DNA of 64,000 bases, taken from JAWVFM01 sp963843315 (GTDB lineage Bacteria > Actinomycetota > Thermoleophilia > Solirubrobacterales > 70-9). The notes below the pieces were generated by a model. It was not told the origin of the DNA, did not search any database, and was given only the letters and a program-made list of their open reading frames with translations. The translations under genes were made by a program, and so were the position numbers. The stretch is taken from positions 124,001-188,000 of the forward strand of contig CAWJJU010000002.1 in NCBI GenBank assembly GCA_963843315.1, given 5' to 3'. This document shows, one piece after another, positions 1 through 8,246 of this stretch; the first letter of the stretch is position 1, and every line of letters begins with the position of its first letter.

Positions 1-270
1 CACCGCGAGGCACGCCGCAACGACGTACGCGCCGCGGCCGCCCGCGCCGTGCAGCGCCGAGCCGGCGAGGCCCAGCAGCCCGAAGGTGGCGACGCCGCCA
101 ATCGCAGCACCCGGGGCGAAGGTCGCGCAGGCGGCGAGCGCAGTGCGCCGGCGCCCGGTGTCACCGCGCAGCCCGATGGTCTCGACCATCGAGAAGCCGC
201 ACGGCGACCAGGCGCCGGTGATGCCCACGGGCAGCGCGGCGGCGGTCAGGACGATCCCGGCGACGCTCAT
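1..270 (-). CDS. CcdA/DsbD-like membrane protein, partial (runs off the left edge)
   Basis: The reading frame starts with ATG at 270 behind a strong GGAGGAG ribosome site and stays open to base 1, so only the first 90 residues are visible. They form hydrophobic segments with a Ser-Pro-Cys-Gly motif near residue 23, a cysteine near residue 48 and many small residues. The Ser-Pro-Cys motif early in a membrane segment is reminiscent of CcdA/DsbD thiol-disulfide transporters. It lies 13 bp downstream of the MauA-like gene in the same operon, and electron supply to a MauD-like thioredoxin would fit. The family assignment is an inference from a fragment; another membrane protein of the mau cluster is possible. 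Confidence 0.5.
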   Translation of the reverse strand, partial: MSVAGIVLTAAALPVGITGAWSPCGFSMVETIGLRGDTGRRRTALAACATFAPGAAIGGVATFGLLGLAGSALHGAGGRGAYVVAACLAV

Positions 271-283
271 CGGCGGCTCCTCC

Positions 284-823
284 TCAGCATGGGACGTGGG
301 TCTGGTAGTAGGTCACGCAGAAGACGTTGCGCCCGCCGTAGCAGTAGCCGCGCAGGGCGGCGTCGCCGTTGATGCGGTCCGGCATGTGGCCGCAGCAGTC
401 CCAGAGCTTGCGGACCTCGCCGCCGCAGCAGCGATACCACGAGCCCTGAAGGGTCAGGTCGAGGTCGTAGAGCTTGCCGGTCGTCTCGCAGCACCGCGTG
501 CGCGGAGCGGGCGGCAGCGGGCGGCCGTCAGGGTCGCGGACGGGGTGGCCGTGGTCGTCCACCGGCTCGCCCTGCCCGTTCACCAGCCGGCCGATGTCGT
601 CGACGGGCTTGCCGTCGCTGGGCCGGATGGGGAACCCCTGGGAGTCGATTCGCGGCAGGCCCAGCGGGTGCACGCACGAGCCCGTCGTGTAGGTGTGCCC
701 GCAGAAGTTCGTGTACGCGTCGGCGTCGCCGGGCTTGATCGCTCGCGCCACGGCGCCCCCGCCGGCGGCCAGCAGGAGCCCCTGCCCCACGCGCGCGAGG
801 AAGCCGCGCCGCGAGCTCGACAT
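284..823 (-). CDS. MauA-like protein (methylamine dehydrogenase light chain family)
   Basis: 179 residues with an N-terminal twin-arginine signal (SSSRRGFLARVG) and a cysteine-rich C-terminal domain. The start is the ATG at 823; the frame is open further upstream but that part has the composition of a shadow frame. The C-terminal part resembles the small subunit of methylamine dehydrogenase: a Gly-Ser-Trp (Trp129), the Asp-Cys-Cys-Gly motif (142-145) and a Tyr-Cys-Tyr-Gly-Gly segment (160-164). In MauA the cofactor tryptophan tryptophylquinone is made from two Trp residues, and the second lies in an Ile-Trp-Cys-Phe-Gly segment. Here that position is Tyr160. The protein has 11 cysteines. It is followed by a CcdA-like protein and preceded by MauD- and MauE-like genes, which in methylotrophs help fold MauA. 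No large subunit (MauB) is in view. Periplasmic/exported redox protein; substrate unknown. Confidence 0.7.
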   Translation of the reverse strand: MSSSRRGFLARVGQGLLLAAGGGAVARAIKPGDADAYTNFCGHTYTTGSCVHPLGLPRIDSQGFPIRPSDGKPVDDIGRLVNGQGEPVDDHGHPVRDPDGRPLPPAPRTRCCETTGKLYDLDLTLQGSWYRCCGGEVRKLWDCCGHMPDRINGDAALRGYCYGGRNVFCVTYYQTHVPC

Positions 824-846
824 GGCGAGCGACTCCGCGACGCGGG

Positions 847-1425
847 TCAGCCCGCGGCTCTGCGGCCTGCCGTCCGGGTCAACCCGCACCCAGGGCCTCC
901 ATCTGCCCGAAAGCCGGCGCGGCGGCGCTCGGCGGTCGCCAGGACGCTCTCGAGCTGCGCCAGGTTGTTGAACGTGCCCTTTGCGAGCACCGTTCCCAAG
1001 GGGTCGAGCGCCACCGCGTACGGGCTGCCCGGCACGTTCGCCTCGGCCCAGGCGCCGGCGTCGGCGCCTTCCTCGAACGTCGCGAGCGCCAGAGCCGGGT
1101 CGCCGCGCAGCGACTCCACCGCCGGCTCGAGCGCGCGGCACGCGCGGCAGCCGCTCGAGGTGAAGACGGCCAGCGCCAGCTGGGCGCCGGGCTCGGGCGG
1201 GATGCGCGCCGCAAGGGCGGAGCGAACTCCCACCTCGGGGCCCTCCTCCGGGATCTCCAGCGCCGAGTCGGGGCCGAGCCGCAGGCGCAGCATCCCGACC
1301 TCACGGGCAAGCGCCAGCACCGCCGCACCCAGGCCGGCGCAGGCAAGAAGGGCGACTCCCAGCCCGATGCCGAGAGCCTGGTCGGTGCTGAGCGTGCCCT
1401 GCGGGCAGGGACGGGACGAGGGCAA
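847..1425 (-). CDS. MauD-like membrane-anchored thioredoxin-fold protein
   Basis: 192-residue frame. An N-terminal membrane helix (about residues 16-42) is followed by the charged LAREVGMLRLRLGP segment typical of MauD and then a thioredoxin-like domain with a CRAC motif (93-96) where thioredoxins have CxxC. In mau clusters MauD is thought to form or guide disulfides in the cysteine-rich light chain, whose gene begins 23 bp downstream. The only start available is TTG at 1425, without a clear ribosome site and 125 bp inside the MauE-like frame. The true protein may therefore be fused to MauE through a frameshift near 1395-1410, or one base may be wrong there. Confidence 0.6.
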   Translation of the reverse strand: MPSSRPCPQGTLSTDQALGIGLGVALLACAGLGAAVLALAREVGMLRLRLGPDSALEIPEEGPEVGVRSALAARIPPEPGAQLALAVFTSSGCRACRALEPAVESLRGDPALALATFEEGADAGAWAEANVPGSPYAVALDPLGTVLAKGTFNNLAQLESVLATAERRRAGFRADGGPGCGLTRTAGRRAAG

Positions 1426-1783
1426 AGGCGCCGGCGAGCACCAGGGAGCGGCCGATCGCGCGGTCGCTGACCCGCGAGCGGGACCCGAAGCACGCGCACG
1501 GCGCGCCCTCGCGCCCTCGCGCCATCGCGACTCCGAGCGCGCCGGCGAACACCGCCATCAGGCCGGCGGCGGCGTAGGCGGCGGCGTCAAGGCCGGCGGC
1601 CACGCCAGCGGCCAGCGCCAGCTCGGCGGCGACGAGCAGGGCCCAGGTCACCCAGCGCCCTCCCTCCGGGTTGATCCCGAAGGTGCCGAGCGCAGCCCGC
1701 GTCGACGCGGGAGAGCCTGTCTTGGCCAGGGCCGAGCCCACGAAGACGAGCGCCAAGCCGATGCGCACGATCGCTGCGAGCAT
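1301..1783 (-). CDS. MauE/DoxX-like redox-associated membrane protein
   Basis: 160-residue frame starting at ATG 1783. Four hydrophobic segments (about residues 3-20, 44-66, 68-88 and 107-123) and a CACFG cysteine motif near residue 96 match the MauE/DoxX-like family, membrane partners of MauD in mau clusters. After residue ~130 the frame becomes low-complexity Arg/Pro-rich, as shadow frames do, while the MauD frame continues naturally with a membrane helix. The real C-terminus is therefore uncertain. First gene of the visible mau-like operon, transcribed towards the left edge. Confidence 0.6.
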   Translation of the reverse strand: MLAAIVRIGLALVFVGSALAKTGSPASTRAALGTFGINPEGGRWVTWALLVAAELALAAGVAAGLDAAAYAAAGLMAVFAGALGVAMARGREGAPCACFGSRSRVSDRAIGRSLVLAGAFALVPSLPAGHAQHRPGSRHRAGSRPSCLRRPGCGGAGACP

Positions 1784-1833
1784 CCGGGCTGACTATATGC
1801 GCCGGGGCGGTTCGCGTGGAACCCTTTGGGGAC

Positions 1834-2699
1834 ATGCCCGAGCTGCCCGAGGTCGAGATCACCGCGCGCCGGCTGGACGCCGCGCTCGCGGGCGCCGAGA
1901 TCGAGGGGCGCTCGCGCCGGGATGGTGGCGCTGAAGTCGGTGGCGCCTCCTCTGAGCGCCCTGGCCGGGCGGCGCATCGAGAGCGTACGGCGGGTGGGCA
2001 AGATGCCCGTCATCGAGCTCTCGCCGGGCGACGACGACCTCGGCGAGCTCGCCCTCCTGATCCACCTGATGTCGGCGGGGCGCCTGCAGGTGTTCGACAA
2101 GCGCGCCTCACTTCGCGACCGCACCTCGCGGGTGCTCGTGCGGCTCGCCGACGGGCGCGAGCTGCGCCTGCGCGAGTTCGGCACCAAGCAGCGGGCCTGG
2201 GCGAAGCTCATGCCCCGCGGCGCGGTCGGCGAGGACGAGATGGTCGCGACGCTCGGCCCGGAGGCGTGGCCGGCGCCGGGGGCCGAGCCGCTTGCCGAGC
2301 TCCTCGACCAGCCGCGGCAGCTGCACCCCCTGCTGCGCGACCAGCGGGTGATCGCGGGCATCGGGCGCTCGTGGGTGGACGAGATCCTGTGGGAGGCCAG
2401 GCTGGGCCCGTTCCGCAAGGGCGGCGACCTCGAGCCGGACGACGTCGAGCGGCTGAACGCCGCGATGCACGTCCTCGGCGACGCCATCGAGCTCTACGAG
2501 GAGGCGGTCGGGCCCGACGGTGCCCGACAAGATGCCGATGCCGCTTCAGGTGCACCGGCGCGAGGGCGAGGACTGCCCGCGCTGCGGCGACACGCTGGCG
2601 GCCGTCCACTTCGCCGAGCACACCACCACCTACTGCCCGCGGGAGCAGACGGGCGGCAAGATCCTGAAGGACCGCCGGCTCTCGCGGCTTCTCAAGTAG
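1834..2699 (+). pseudogene. Fpg/Nei-family DNA glycosylase, interrupted by two frameshifts
   Basis: Three frames together give one glycosylase. Frame 1 begins at ATG 1834 with MPELPEVEI, supplying the catalytic Pro2 and Glu3 of the Fpg/Nei family. Near 1905-1925 the reading passes to frame 2, which carries the VGKMPVIEL lysine loop and the helix-two-turn-helix region (HPLLRDQRVIAGIGRSWVDE). Near 2515-2525 it passes to frame 3, which encodes the C-terminal zinc-finger-like tail and stops at TAG 2697-2699. The tail has CPRCG but ends YCPREQTGGK, where the family normally has a fourth cysteine at the Glu position, so metal binding is doubtful. These enzymes excise oxidised bases such as 8-oxoguanine or cleave abasic sites. 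Each break costs one base, so either the gene is dying or the sequence has two errors. Confidence 0.75.
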
Positions 2700-2708
2700 G
2701 GATCTCCG

Positions 2709-4526
2709 ATGGCCCGTCGAGCTTCTAAGATCGACGGCATCGGGGCAGGGCGCAGATTCAGTCGCGAGCTCGCCGCATTGGGCACGTTGGCGAGCATCGC
2801 GGCGTTCGCGCCGCCTGCCGCGGGAGCGAACGCCCTCGGTGACCTGGATGCTCAGCCTTGTCCGGTCTCCTTCCCGCTCGAACTCCAGAGCTACAGCCCC
2901 GAGGCCGTCAGCACGGCAAAGGCGGGCGACTTCAGCGTCGGCGGCGTCGGCACTCACCTTGAGCCGCCAATCGACTGGAACGCCGACCCGGCGGGCGCCC
3001 GAACCTATCGGCACTCACTGAACGACCTGACCTTCCTCGACCCGCTGTTCTACGCCTACCAGAGCTCAGGCGATCACGACGCTCTGGCTCAGGCGATCGC
3101 GATCCTCGCCGACTTCGCCCGGGCGCATCGTCACATCGACACGACCCGGCACCTCGTATGGGAGCGCGAGCGCACGGCGCAGAGGGCGATTCGGATGGCC
3201 TACGCGCTGCGGGCGGGTGCGTGTGCCGGCGTCCTCGGCGAGGCGACCGCGAAGCTCCTCTTGCGGACCGCCGCGGCACACGGCCGGTTTCTGGCATCGA
3301 CCCCCAACACGCATTACGGCTCGAACCACGACCTTCTCCAGGACACCGGCCTGCTCGCTCTCGCCGACTACCTGCCCTTCCACCCGGCGTTCGACGGCTA
3401 CGCCGACGTCGGCACCAACCGCTTCGAACGTGCGATCCGGCTCCTCGTGGACCCGCACACGGGGGTCCACCTCGAGCACACCGCCAGCTATCAGATGCTC
3501 TCGGTGCGGCGCGTCCGCGACTTCGTGGGGCTGCTGCAGGATCCGGACCCCTTCCTCGAGGCGTTGCTCGCCCGGATGATCGACGTCTCGTCGTGGTTCG
3601 TCATGCCCGACGGGACCCTGCCGCCGCTTGGCGACACCCCGTTCGGCTTCCCGGCGCCCGATTTCGCGCTCAACGGGTCAGCCGACGATGCCGGGATCTC
3701 GCCCACCTTCGGATCGGGGTTCGAGATGGTCAAGGAGCCGGGCTCCTACCTCGCCGCCACCGCGGGTTACCACCGCCCGTCTCACAAGCAGGCCGACGAG
3801 CTCAGCTTCGACCTCTTCGAGAGCGGCCGGGAGATCATCGAGGACAGCGCGCGCGACAACCCGGGACGGGGGCCGCGCGGCGCGAAGGCGTTCACGCTGA
3901 GCGCGCAGGCACACAGCACGCTGACCGTGGACGGCCGCAGCTTCCCGCTCGACGGCGACTTCTACGGCAACGCGATCCAGGCCGTGGGCTCGGGAGACGG
4001 GTGGTTCGCCATCGAGGGCCACAACCCCCTGCTCCGGCCGGTGGACATACACCACCGGCGGCTCTTCCTCTACAAGCCCGGGCAGGCGCTGGTCATCATC
4101 GACCGGGTGCGCTCGAGACGGGCGCACCACTACACCCGCTACGTCCAGATCGCGCCGGACCTCACGGCCGGCGTGACCGACCGCGGGGCTCGGCTTCACG
4201 GCGAGGGAGGATTCGCCGGCCGCATCTGGAGCGCGAAGGTGCCCCACTGGCGCAAGCCCAAGATCAAGCGCGGACAGCTGCGGCCGCTGCGCGGCTGGTA
4301 CGCGCCCGCCGGGATCTCGCGGCTGGCGCCTCGCGACACGCTCGAGATTCGATCCGCCGGCAGGTCGTTCACCGGGATGATCACCGTCGGCCTCACCGCA
4401 GCGCCTGTCCACGGACGGCCGACGGCGACCGGGGCGCGGGTCGATATCCCCGGACGGACCCCTGTCGACGTGGTGGTGACTCGCGACGGTCCATCGCTCG
4501 CCGTGACCTCCCGGCCGGCCGGGTAG
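2709..4526 (+). CDS. Heparinase II/III-family secreted polysaccharide lyase-like protein
   Basis: 605 residues with a hydrophobic signal segment (about residues 20-40, ending in an Ala-rich cleavage region). The first half is an alpha-helical toroid-like domain with an Asn-His rich patch (TPNTHYGSNHD) and an EHTASYQM motif, which supplies the His/Tyr pair used by alginate-lyase-like and heparinase II/III enzymes. The second half, from about residue 340, is the beta-sandwich domain typical of heparinase II/III (PF07940), with conserved HYTRYV-like and His-rich strands. Likely acts outside the cell on an acidic polysaccharide; the substrate cannot be told from sequence. It stands alone on the plus strand, 10 bp after the glycosylase, and meets nadC tail to tail. 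Confidence 0.8.
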   Translation: MARRASKIDGIGAGRRFSRELAALGTLASIAAFAPPAAGANALGDLDAQPCPVSFPLELQSYSPEAVSTAKAGDFSVGGVGTHLEPPIDWNADPAGARTYRHSLNDLTFLDPLFYAYQSSGDHDALAQAIAILADFARAHRHIDTTRHLVWERERTAQRAIRMAYALRAGACAGVLGEATAKLLLRTAAAHGRFLASTPNTHYGSNHDLLQDTGLLALADYLPFHPAFDGYADVGTNRFERAIRLLVDPHTGVHLEHTASYQMLSVRRVRDFVGLLQDPDPFLEALLARMIDVSSWFVMPDGTLPPLGDTPFGFPAPDFALNGSADDAGISPTFGSGFEMVKEPGSYLAATAGYHRPSHKQADELSFDLFESGREIIEDSARDNPGRGPRGAKAFTLSAQAHSTLTVDGRSFPLDGDFYGNAIQAVGSGDGWFAIEGHNPLLRPVDIHHRRLFLYKPGQALVIIDRVRSRRAHHYTRYVQIAPDLTAGVTDRGARLHGEGGFAGRIWSAKVPHWRKPKIKRGQLRPLRGWYAPAGISRLAPRDTLEIRSAGRSFTGMITVGLTAAPVHGRPTATGARVDIPGRTPVDVVVTRDGPSLAVTSRPAG

Positions 4527-4645
4527 CCGCCTCGCCGTTCCAAACCGGCCCGGAGAGCACGCGACGTCCGGGCGTCGGGCAAGGCGAGATCGGCGCCGAG
4601 ACGAAGCCGCTGGTCGCGGCGCCAGGAATCGAGCCCGCCTGTGTC

Positions 4646-5497
4646 TCAGCCCCGCCGAGGGAGGGGCTCGAGCAGCAGGCTCACGTCGAGCGCCGGCGCG
4701 GAGTGCGTGAGGGCGCCGACCGAGATGAAGTCCACTCCGGTCGCCGCGACCTCGGCGACGTTGGCGAGGCTCACACCGCCGGATGCCTCCAGCGCCGGCC
4801 GCGGCTCGGGAGCGGCGGCGCGCCGCGCGACGGCGGCCGCCAGTGTCGCGGTGTCCATGTTGTCCAGCAGCAGCCGCTCCGCTCCGGCGGCCAGCGCCTC
4901 GCCCACCTCGGCGAGGTCGCGGCATTCCACCTCGATCGGCAGGCCGGTGGCACGCGCCCGCCCGACGGCGACCGCGAGGCCGCCGGCCAGGGCGACGTGG
5001 TTCTCCTTGATCAGCACCGCATCGTGGAGCCCCATCCGGTGGTTGCGGCCTCCGCCCGCGGCGACCGCCGCCTTCTCCAGCGCTCGCAAGCCCGGGGTCG
5101 TCTTGCGCGTGTCGAGGATTCGCGCCCCGGTGCCCGCCACCTCGCGGGCGAACCGAGCCGTGAGGGTGGCGACGCCGGAGAGGTGCCCCAGCAGGTTGAG
5201 TGCGACCCGCTCCCCGGCCAGGATCGCGCGCGCCGGGCCGGTGACGATCGCGAGGTCCGCCGGCGTCTCGTCGCGCCACTGGCCCTCGATCATCAGCCGG
5301 TCGAAGTCGCCGGCGCCGGCCTGGCGAAACGCCTCGGCCGCCACCTCCAACCCGAACGCCACGCCGGGAGCCTTCTGGACGATCCGGGCGCGCGCCCGAG
5401 CGTCCGCGGGGACCACAACCTCCGAGGTCACGTCGCCCGAGCCGAGGTCCTCGGCCAGCGCTCGCGCGACGAGCTCGGCGGTCGCCTCGCCCGTCAC
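4646..5497 (-). CDS. nadC: Nicotinate-nucleotide diphosphorylase (quinolinate phosphoribosyltransferase)
   Basis: 283 residues from GTG 5497. Converts quinolinate and PRPP to nicotinate mononucleotide in de novo NAD synthesis. Family motifs are visible: the N-terminal LAEDLGSGDVTSE, the central ILDTRKTTPGLR, RNHRMGL, IKENH, and the C-terminal EASGGV and ISVGALTHS phosphate loops. The frame is open further upstream but that part has no family similarity and would run into prfB. The prfB stop lies 29 bp upstream on the same strand. No nadA or nadB is in view. Confidence 0.93.
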   Translation of the reverse strand: MTGEATAELVARALAEDLGSGDVTSEVVVPADARARARIVQKAPGVAFGLEVAAEAFRQAGAGDFDRLMIEGQWRDETPADLAIVTGPARAILAGERVALNLLGHLSGVATLTARFAREVAGTGARILDTRKTTPGLRALEKAAVAAGGGRNHRMGLHDAVLIKENHVALAGGLAVAVGRARATGLPIEVECRDLAEVGEALAAGAERLLLDNMDTATLAAAVARRAAAPEPRPALEASGGVSLANVAEVAATGVDFISVGALTHSAPALDVSLLLEPLPRRG

Positions 5498-5525
5498 GCC
5501 TCGAGCATGCCGGCCGCGCTCCGGG

Positions 5526-6648
5526 TCACGACTCGACCTGGCCCGCCGCGCTTCGCAGCAGGTACTCGCGCACGAATCCGTCGAGGTCGCCGTCGAGCAC
5601 CCGCTGGGCGTCGCCCATCTCGAAGCCCGTGCGATGGTCCTTGACCCGCTGGGCGGGGTGGAGCGTGTAGCTGCGGATCTGCGACCCCCACTCCACCGCC
5701 TTCTGCTCACCACGCTCGGCGGCCAGCTCGTCGGCGCGGGCTCGCTCCTCCTCGGCCAGGAGCTTCGCGCGCAGCAGCTTCATCGCCGTCGCCTTGTTCT
5801 GCGTTTGCGATCGCTCGTTCTGGCACTGCACGACGATCCCCGTGGGGATGTGCGTGAGCCGCACGGCGGAGTCGGTCTTGTTGACGTGCTGGCCGCCCGC
5901 TCCGCTGGCCCGGTACGTGTCGACGCGGAGGTCCTCGTCGGCGATCTCGACGTCGACGTCGCCCTCCACCAGCGGCGCGACGTCGACCTGGGCGAAGGCC
6001 GTGTGCCGGCGCGACTGCGCGTCGAACGGCGAGATGCGCACCAGCCGGTGGACGCCGCGCTCGGCCGCGAACAGCCCGTAGGCGTTCTCGCCGTGGACGA
6101 CGAACGTCGCCGACTTCAGCCCGGCCTCCTCGCCCTCGGACGCCTCTGCCATCTCGACGCCGAACCCGCGGCGCTCGGCCCAGCGCAGGTACATCCTCAG
6201 CAGCATCTCCGCCCAGTCCTGCGAGTCGGTGCCGCCGGCGCCGGAGCGCACCGTGACCACGGCGTCGCCCGAGTCGTAGCGCCCGCGAAACAGGCGCGCC
6301 TCCTCCAACTCGGCCAGCCGGGCCTCCACCCCGTCGAGCTGCGAGTCGAGATCGGCGGCGATCTCCGGGTCCTCGTCGGCCAGCTCGATGAGCTCGTCGA
6401 GGTCGGCGGCGTCCCTCTCCACCGAGCGGAAGGTGTCCAGCCGGCGCTGCGCCGCGGCGTGGCGGGCCGATGTCCTGGCCGCCGCCTCCTGGTCGTCCCA
6501 GAAGCCGGGGCGCTGCATCTCCCCCTCGAGGCCGGCTATCTCCGATTCGAGCGTGGCGGGGTCAAAGGTAGTCCGCGAGCAGCTTCAGGCCGTCGCGTAC
6601 CTCCTCGACTCGCTCCTGCGGGGTCCTGTCGGTCCTTGCCTCGGCCAT
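5526..6648 (-). CDS. prfB: Peptide chain release factor 2 (with programmed +1 frameshift)
   Basis: RF2 releases peptides at UGA and UAA. Translation starts at ATG 6648 and runs 28 codons to an in-frame TGA (6564-6562). Ribosomes must skip base 6564 and continue in the +1 frame to the stop at 5526, giving 373 residues. The joined protein carries the SPF anticodon-like tripeptide (RISPFDAQ), the GGQ loop (SGAGGQHVN) and the expected coiled N-terminal domain (EIAGLEGEMQRPGFWDD). The slippery site CTT TGA C is the classic autoregulatory signal: low RF2 slows termination at its own UGA and favours the shift. Annotating only the long downstream frame from 6518 would miss the first domain. Confidence 0.95.
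6561..6567 (-). promoter_or_regulatory. prfB programmed +1 frameshift site (CTTTGAC)
   Basis: On the minus strand the sequence reads TAC CTT TGA CCC; CTT is codon 28 and TGA the in-frame stop. Both flanking frames encode RF2, and only a +1 shift joins them. The Shine-Dalgarno-like AGGGGG found just upstream of the E. coli site is not evident here: the preceding bases are GCGGACTAC. Confidence 0.93.
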
Positions 6649-6674
6649 CCCCGAGGAGATTAGTCTGTAGCCGG

Positions 6675-8225
6675 GTGGCGACCGGGGAAACCTCGACAAC
6701 CGAGAGTGATTTTGGGGCTTACCTGAAGGCCCGTGGCCTGACCCCGGTCCAGCTTGCCGGCATGCATCTCGACGAGTACACGCCGATGATGTCCGTCGGG
6801 CCGGGGGGCGCCCGGGGGGAGGGCGGGACCTCGTCGTTCCTCGACGGGATTCCCGCCACCCTGCTCCACTCCACATACGCCGAGGGGCGCGGCGAGGACG
6901 CCCGCCGGCGCGACTTCACGCTCGCCGTCGCCACGATCGGCGAGGCGATCGCCTTCGCGCGAAACCTGAGCTGCCGGGACCGGCAGGTCCAGGACGACCT
7001 GGCGCACACCGAGATCGCCCGGTTCGGCGATTCGCGTCACGTGCCGCTCGAGAGCATCGAGTTCGACAGGCGCTTCGCCCTTCAGGCGCCCCCCGAGATC
7101 GACGCAGGCTGGCTGCGCCAGCTCTTCTCGCCGGGCCTGATCGACTTCCTCACGACCACCGCGCCCGCCGGCTTCTGCTTCGAGCTGAACGAGGGTCATT
7201 TCTGCGCCGCGATCCCCGGGCGAGTCGACGCCGCGGACGAGCTCGACACGTTCATCGCGGCCGCGAGCAGGGCGGCCCGGCGAATTCGCCAGGAGGCCGT
7301 CGAGGGCGCCGGCCGCGCGACCCAGGCGGTGAAGCGGGGGGCCGACCCGAAGTTCGAGCGCCTGCTGGGAAAGGTGCGCTTCTCGGAGCCGCCGCCGAAC
7401 GTCGCGAGCGCCGCCAACCGCTACACGCGCATCGCGATGCGCCGTCCCGGCAACTTCCTCCGGGCCGTTCGGGCCAGTCTCAGCCACGGACCGTCGCTGA
7501 TCGTGCTGGCGCTCGTGGCCGTCGGGGTCGGTGCCCTCTTACTGGGCGGCGGCGGAATCGCCGTCGGCGCGAACATCTTGGCCTGGATGATTCCCCTCGG
7601 GCTGGCCTGCCTGTTCGTCCTGTGGTTCAACGTCCGCAGGCAGGCGCGGGCCCTCGCGGCGAAGCTCGGCGAAACGGCATTCGTGCGCGGCTACGCGTCC
7701 AGCCGTGGGCTGCAGCTCGCCGATCCCGGCGGCTTTCAGGCCGAGCACGCCGCGCTGCAGCTGCCGGGGGCGGTGCGGCACGTCATGGTCGGAACCCTTC
7801 CGGGAACGGGCATCGCCGGCGCGATCGCGCTCGTCGATTCCGGCGTTCAGAAGGACGCGGAGCTGGCCGCCGGGGCCGCGGCCGCCGTCCAGAGCGGGTT
7901 CATGAGCCTGTTCGGCCTCGGCGCGGACGACGACCGCACCTACGACGCCGTTGTCTTCGACTCCTCGCAGTCGCCCGGGCCCGTCAAGCCCGCCCCCTCG
8001 GCGCCGCCGGTCGAGGCGACCGGCCTCGCGGTGGGGCAGTCACTCTCGGCTGACCTCATCCGCCAGGCTTTCTCTGGCATCCAGAGCTCTGGCCACACGG
8101 TGCTGAGCGATGGCCCTACCCGCGCCTTGGTTCGTGCCTCGAGCCGCCGGGGGCGCAGCGCCACCGAGCTCGACCAGATCTGCGCGCAGGCCGCCGCCAC
8201 CGCCTCGGAAGGAGCCACACCCTGA
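6675..8225 (+). CDS. Uncharacterised membrane protein
   Basis: 516 residues from GTG 6675, only 26 bp from the divergent prfB start, so the transcript is probably leaderless or nearly so. The N-terminal ~250 residues look soluble. Two adjacent hydrophobic segments lie at about residues 276-296 and 298-318, followed by a basic stretch and a soluble domain with FVRGYASSRGL. The C-terminal 90 residues are Pro/Ser-rich with a conserved-looking end. I do not recognise the family. The next gene follows 21 bp downstream behind AAAGGAG and is likely co-transcribed. Confidence 0.7.
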   Translation: MATGETSTTESDFGAYLKARGLTPVQLAGMHLDEYTPMMSVGPGGARGEGGTSSFLDGIPATLLHSTYAEGRGEDARRRDFTLAVATIGEAIAFARNLSCRDRQVQDDLAHTEIARFGDSRHVPLESIEFDRRFALQAPPEIDAGWLRQLFSPGLIDFLTTTAPAGFCFELNEGHFCAAIPGRVDAADELDTFIAAASRAARRIRQEAVEGAGRATQAVKRGADPKFERLLGKVRFSEPPPNVASAANRYTRIAMRRPGNFLRAVRASLSHGPSLIVLALVAVGVGALLLGGGGIAVGANILAWMIPLGLACLFVLWFNVRRQARALAAKLGETAFVRGYASSRGLQLADPGGFQAEHAALQLPGAVRHVMVGTLPGTGIAGAIALVDSGVQKDAELAAGAAAAVQSGFMSLFGLGADDDRTYDAVVFDSSQSPGPVKPAPSAPPVEATGLAVGQSLSADLIRQAFSGIQSSGHTVLSDGPTRALVRASSRRGRSATELDQICAQAAATASEGATP

Positions 8226-8246
8226 CCCCGAGCAAAGGAGATCGAC

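Noticed and set aside
4600..4645. T-arm-like sequence on the minus strand (GCGGGCTCGATTCC) between the heparinase-like gene and nadC, suggesting a tRNA or tRNA fragment
   Set aside because: The stem would need a G-G mismatch and a G-T pair, the loop starts CTCG rather than TTCG, and no anticodon, D arm or acceptor stem can be drawn around it.
4641..6674. Very long open plus-strand frame preceding the membrane protein at 6675 (a 1194-codon frame in total)
   Set aside because: It runs antisense to nadC and prfB and its translation is Ala/Arg/Ser-rich shadow sequence; only the part from GTG 6675 looks like a protein.
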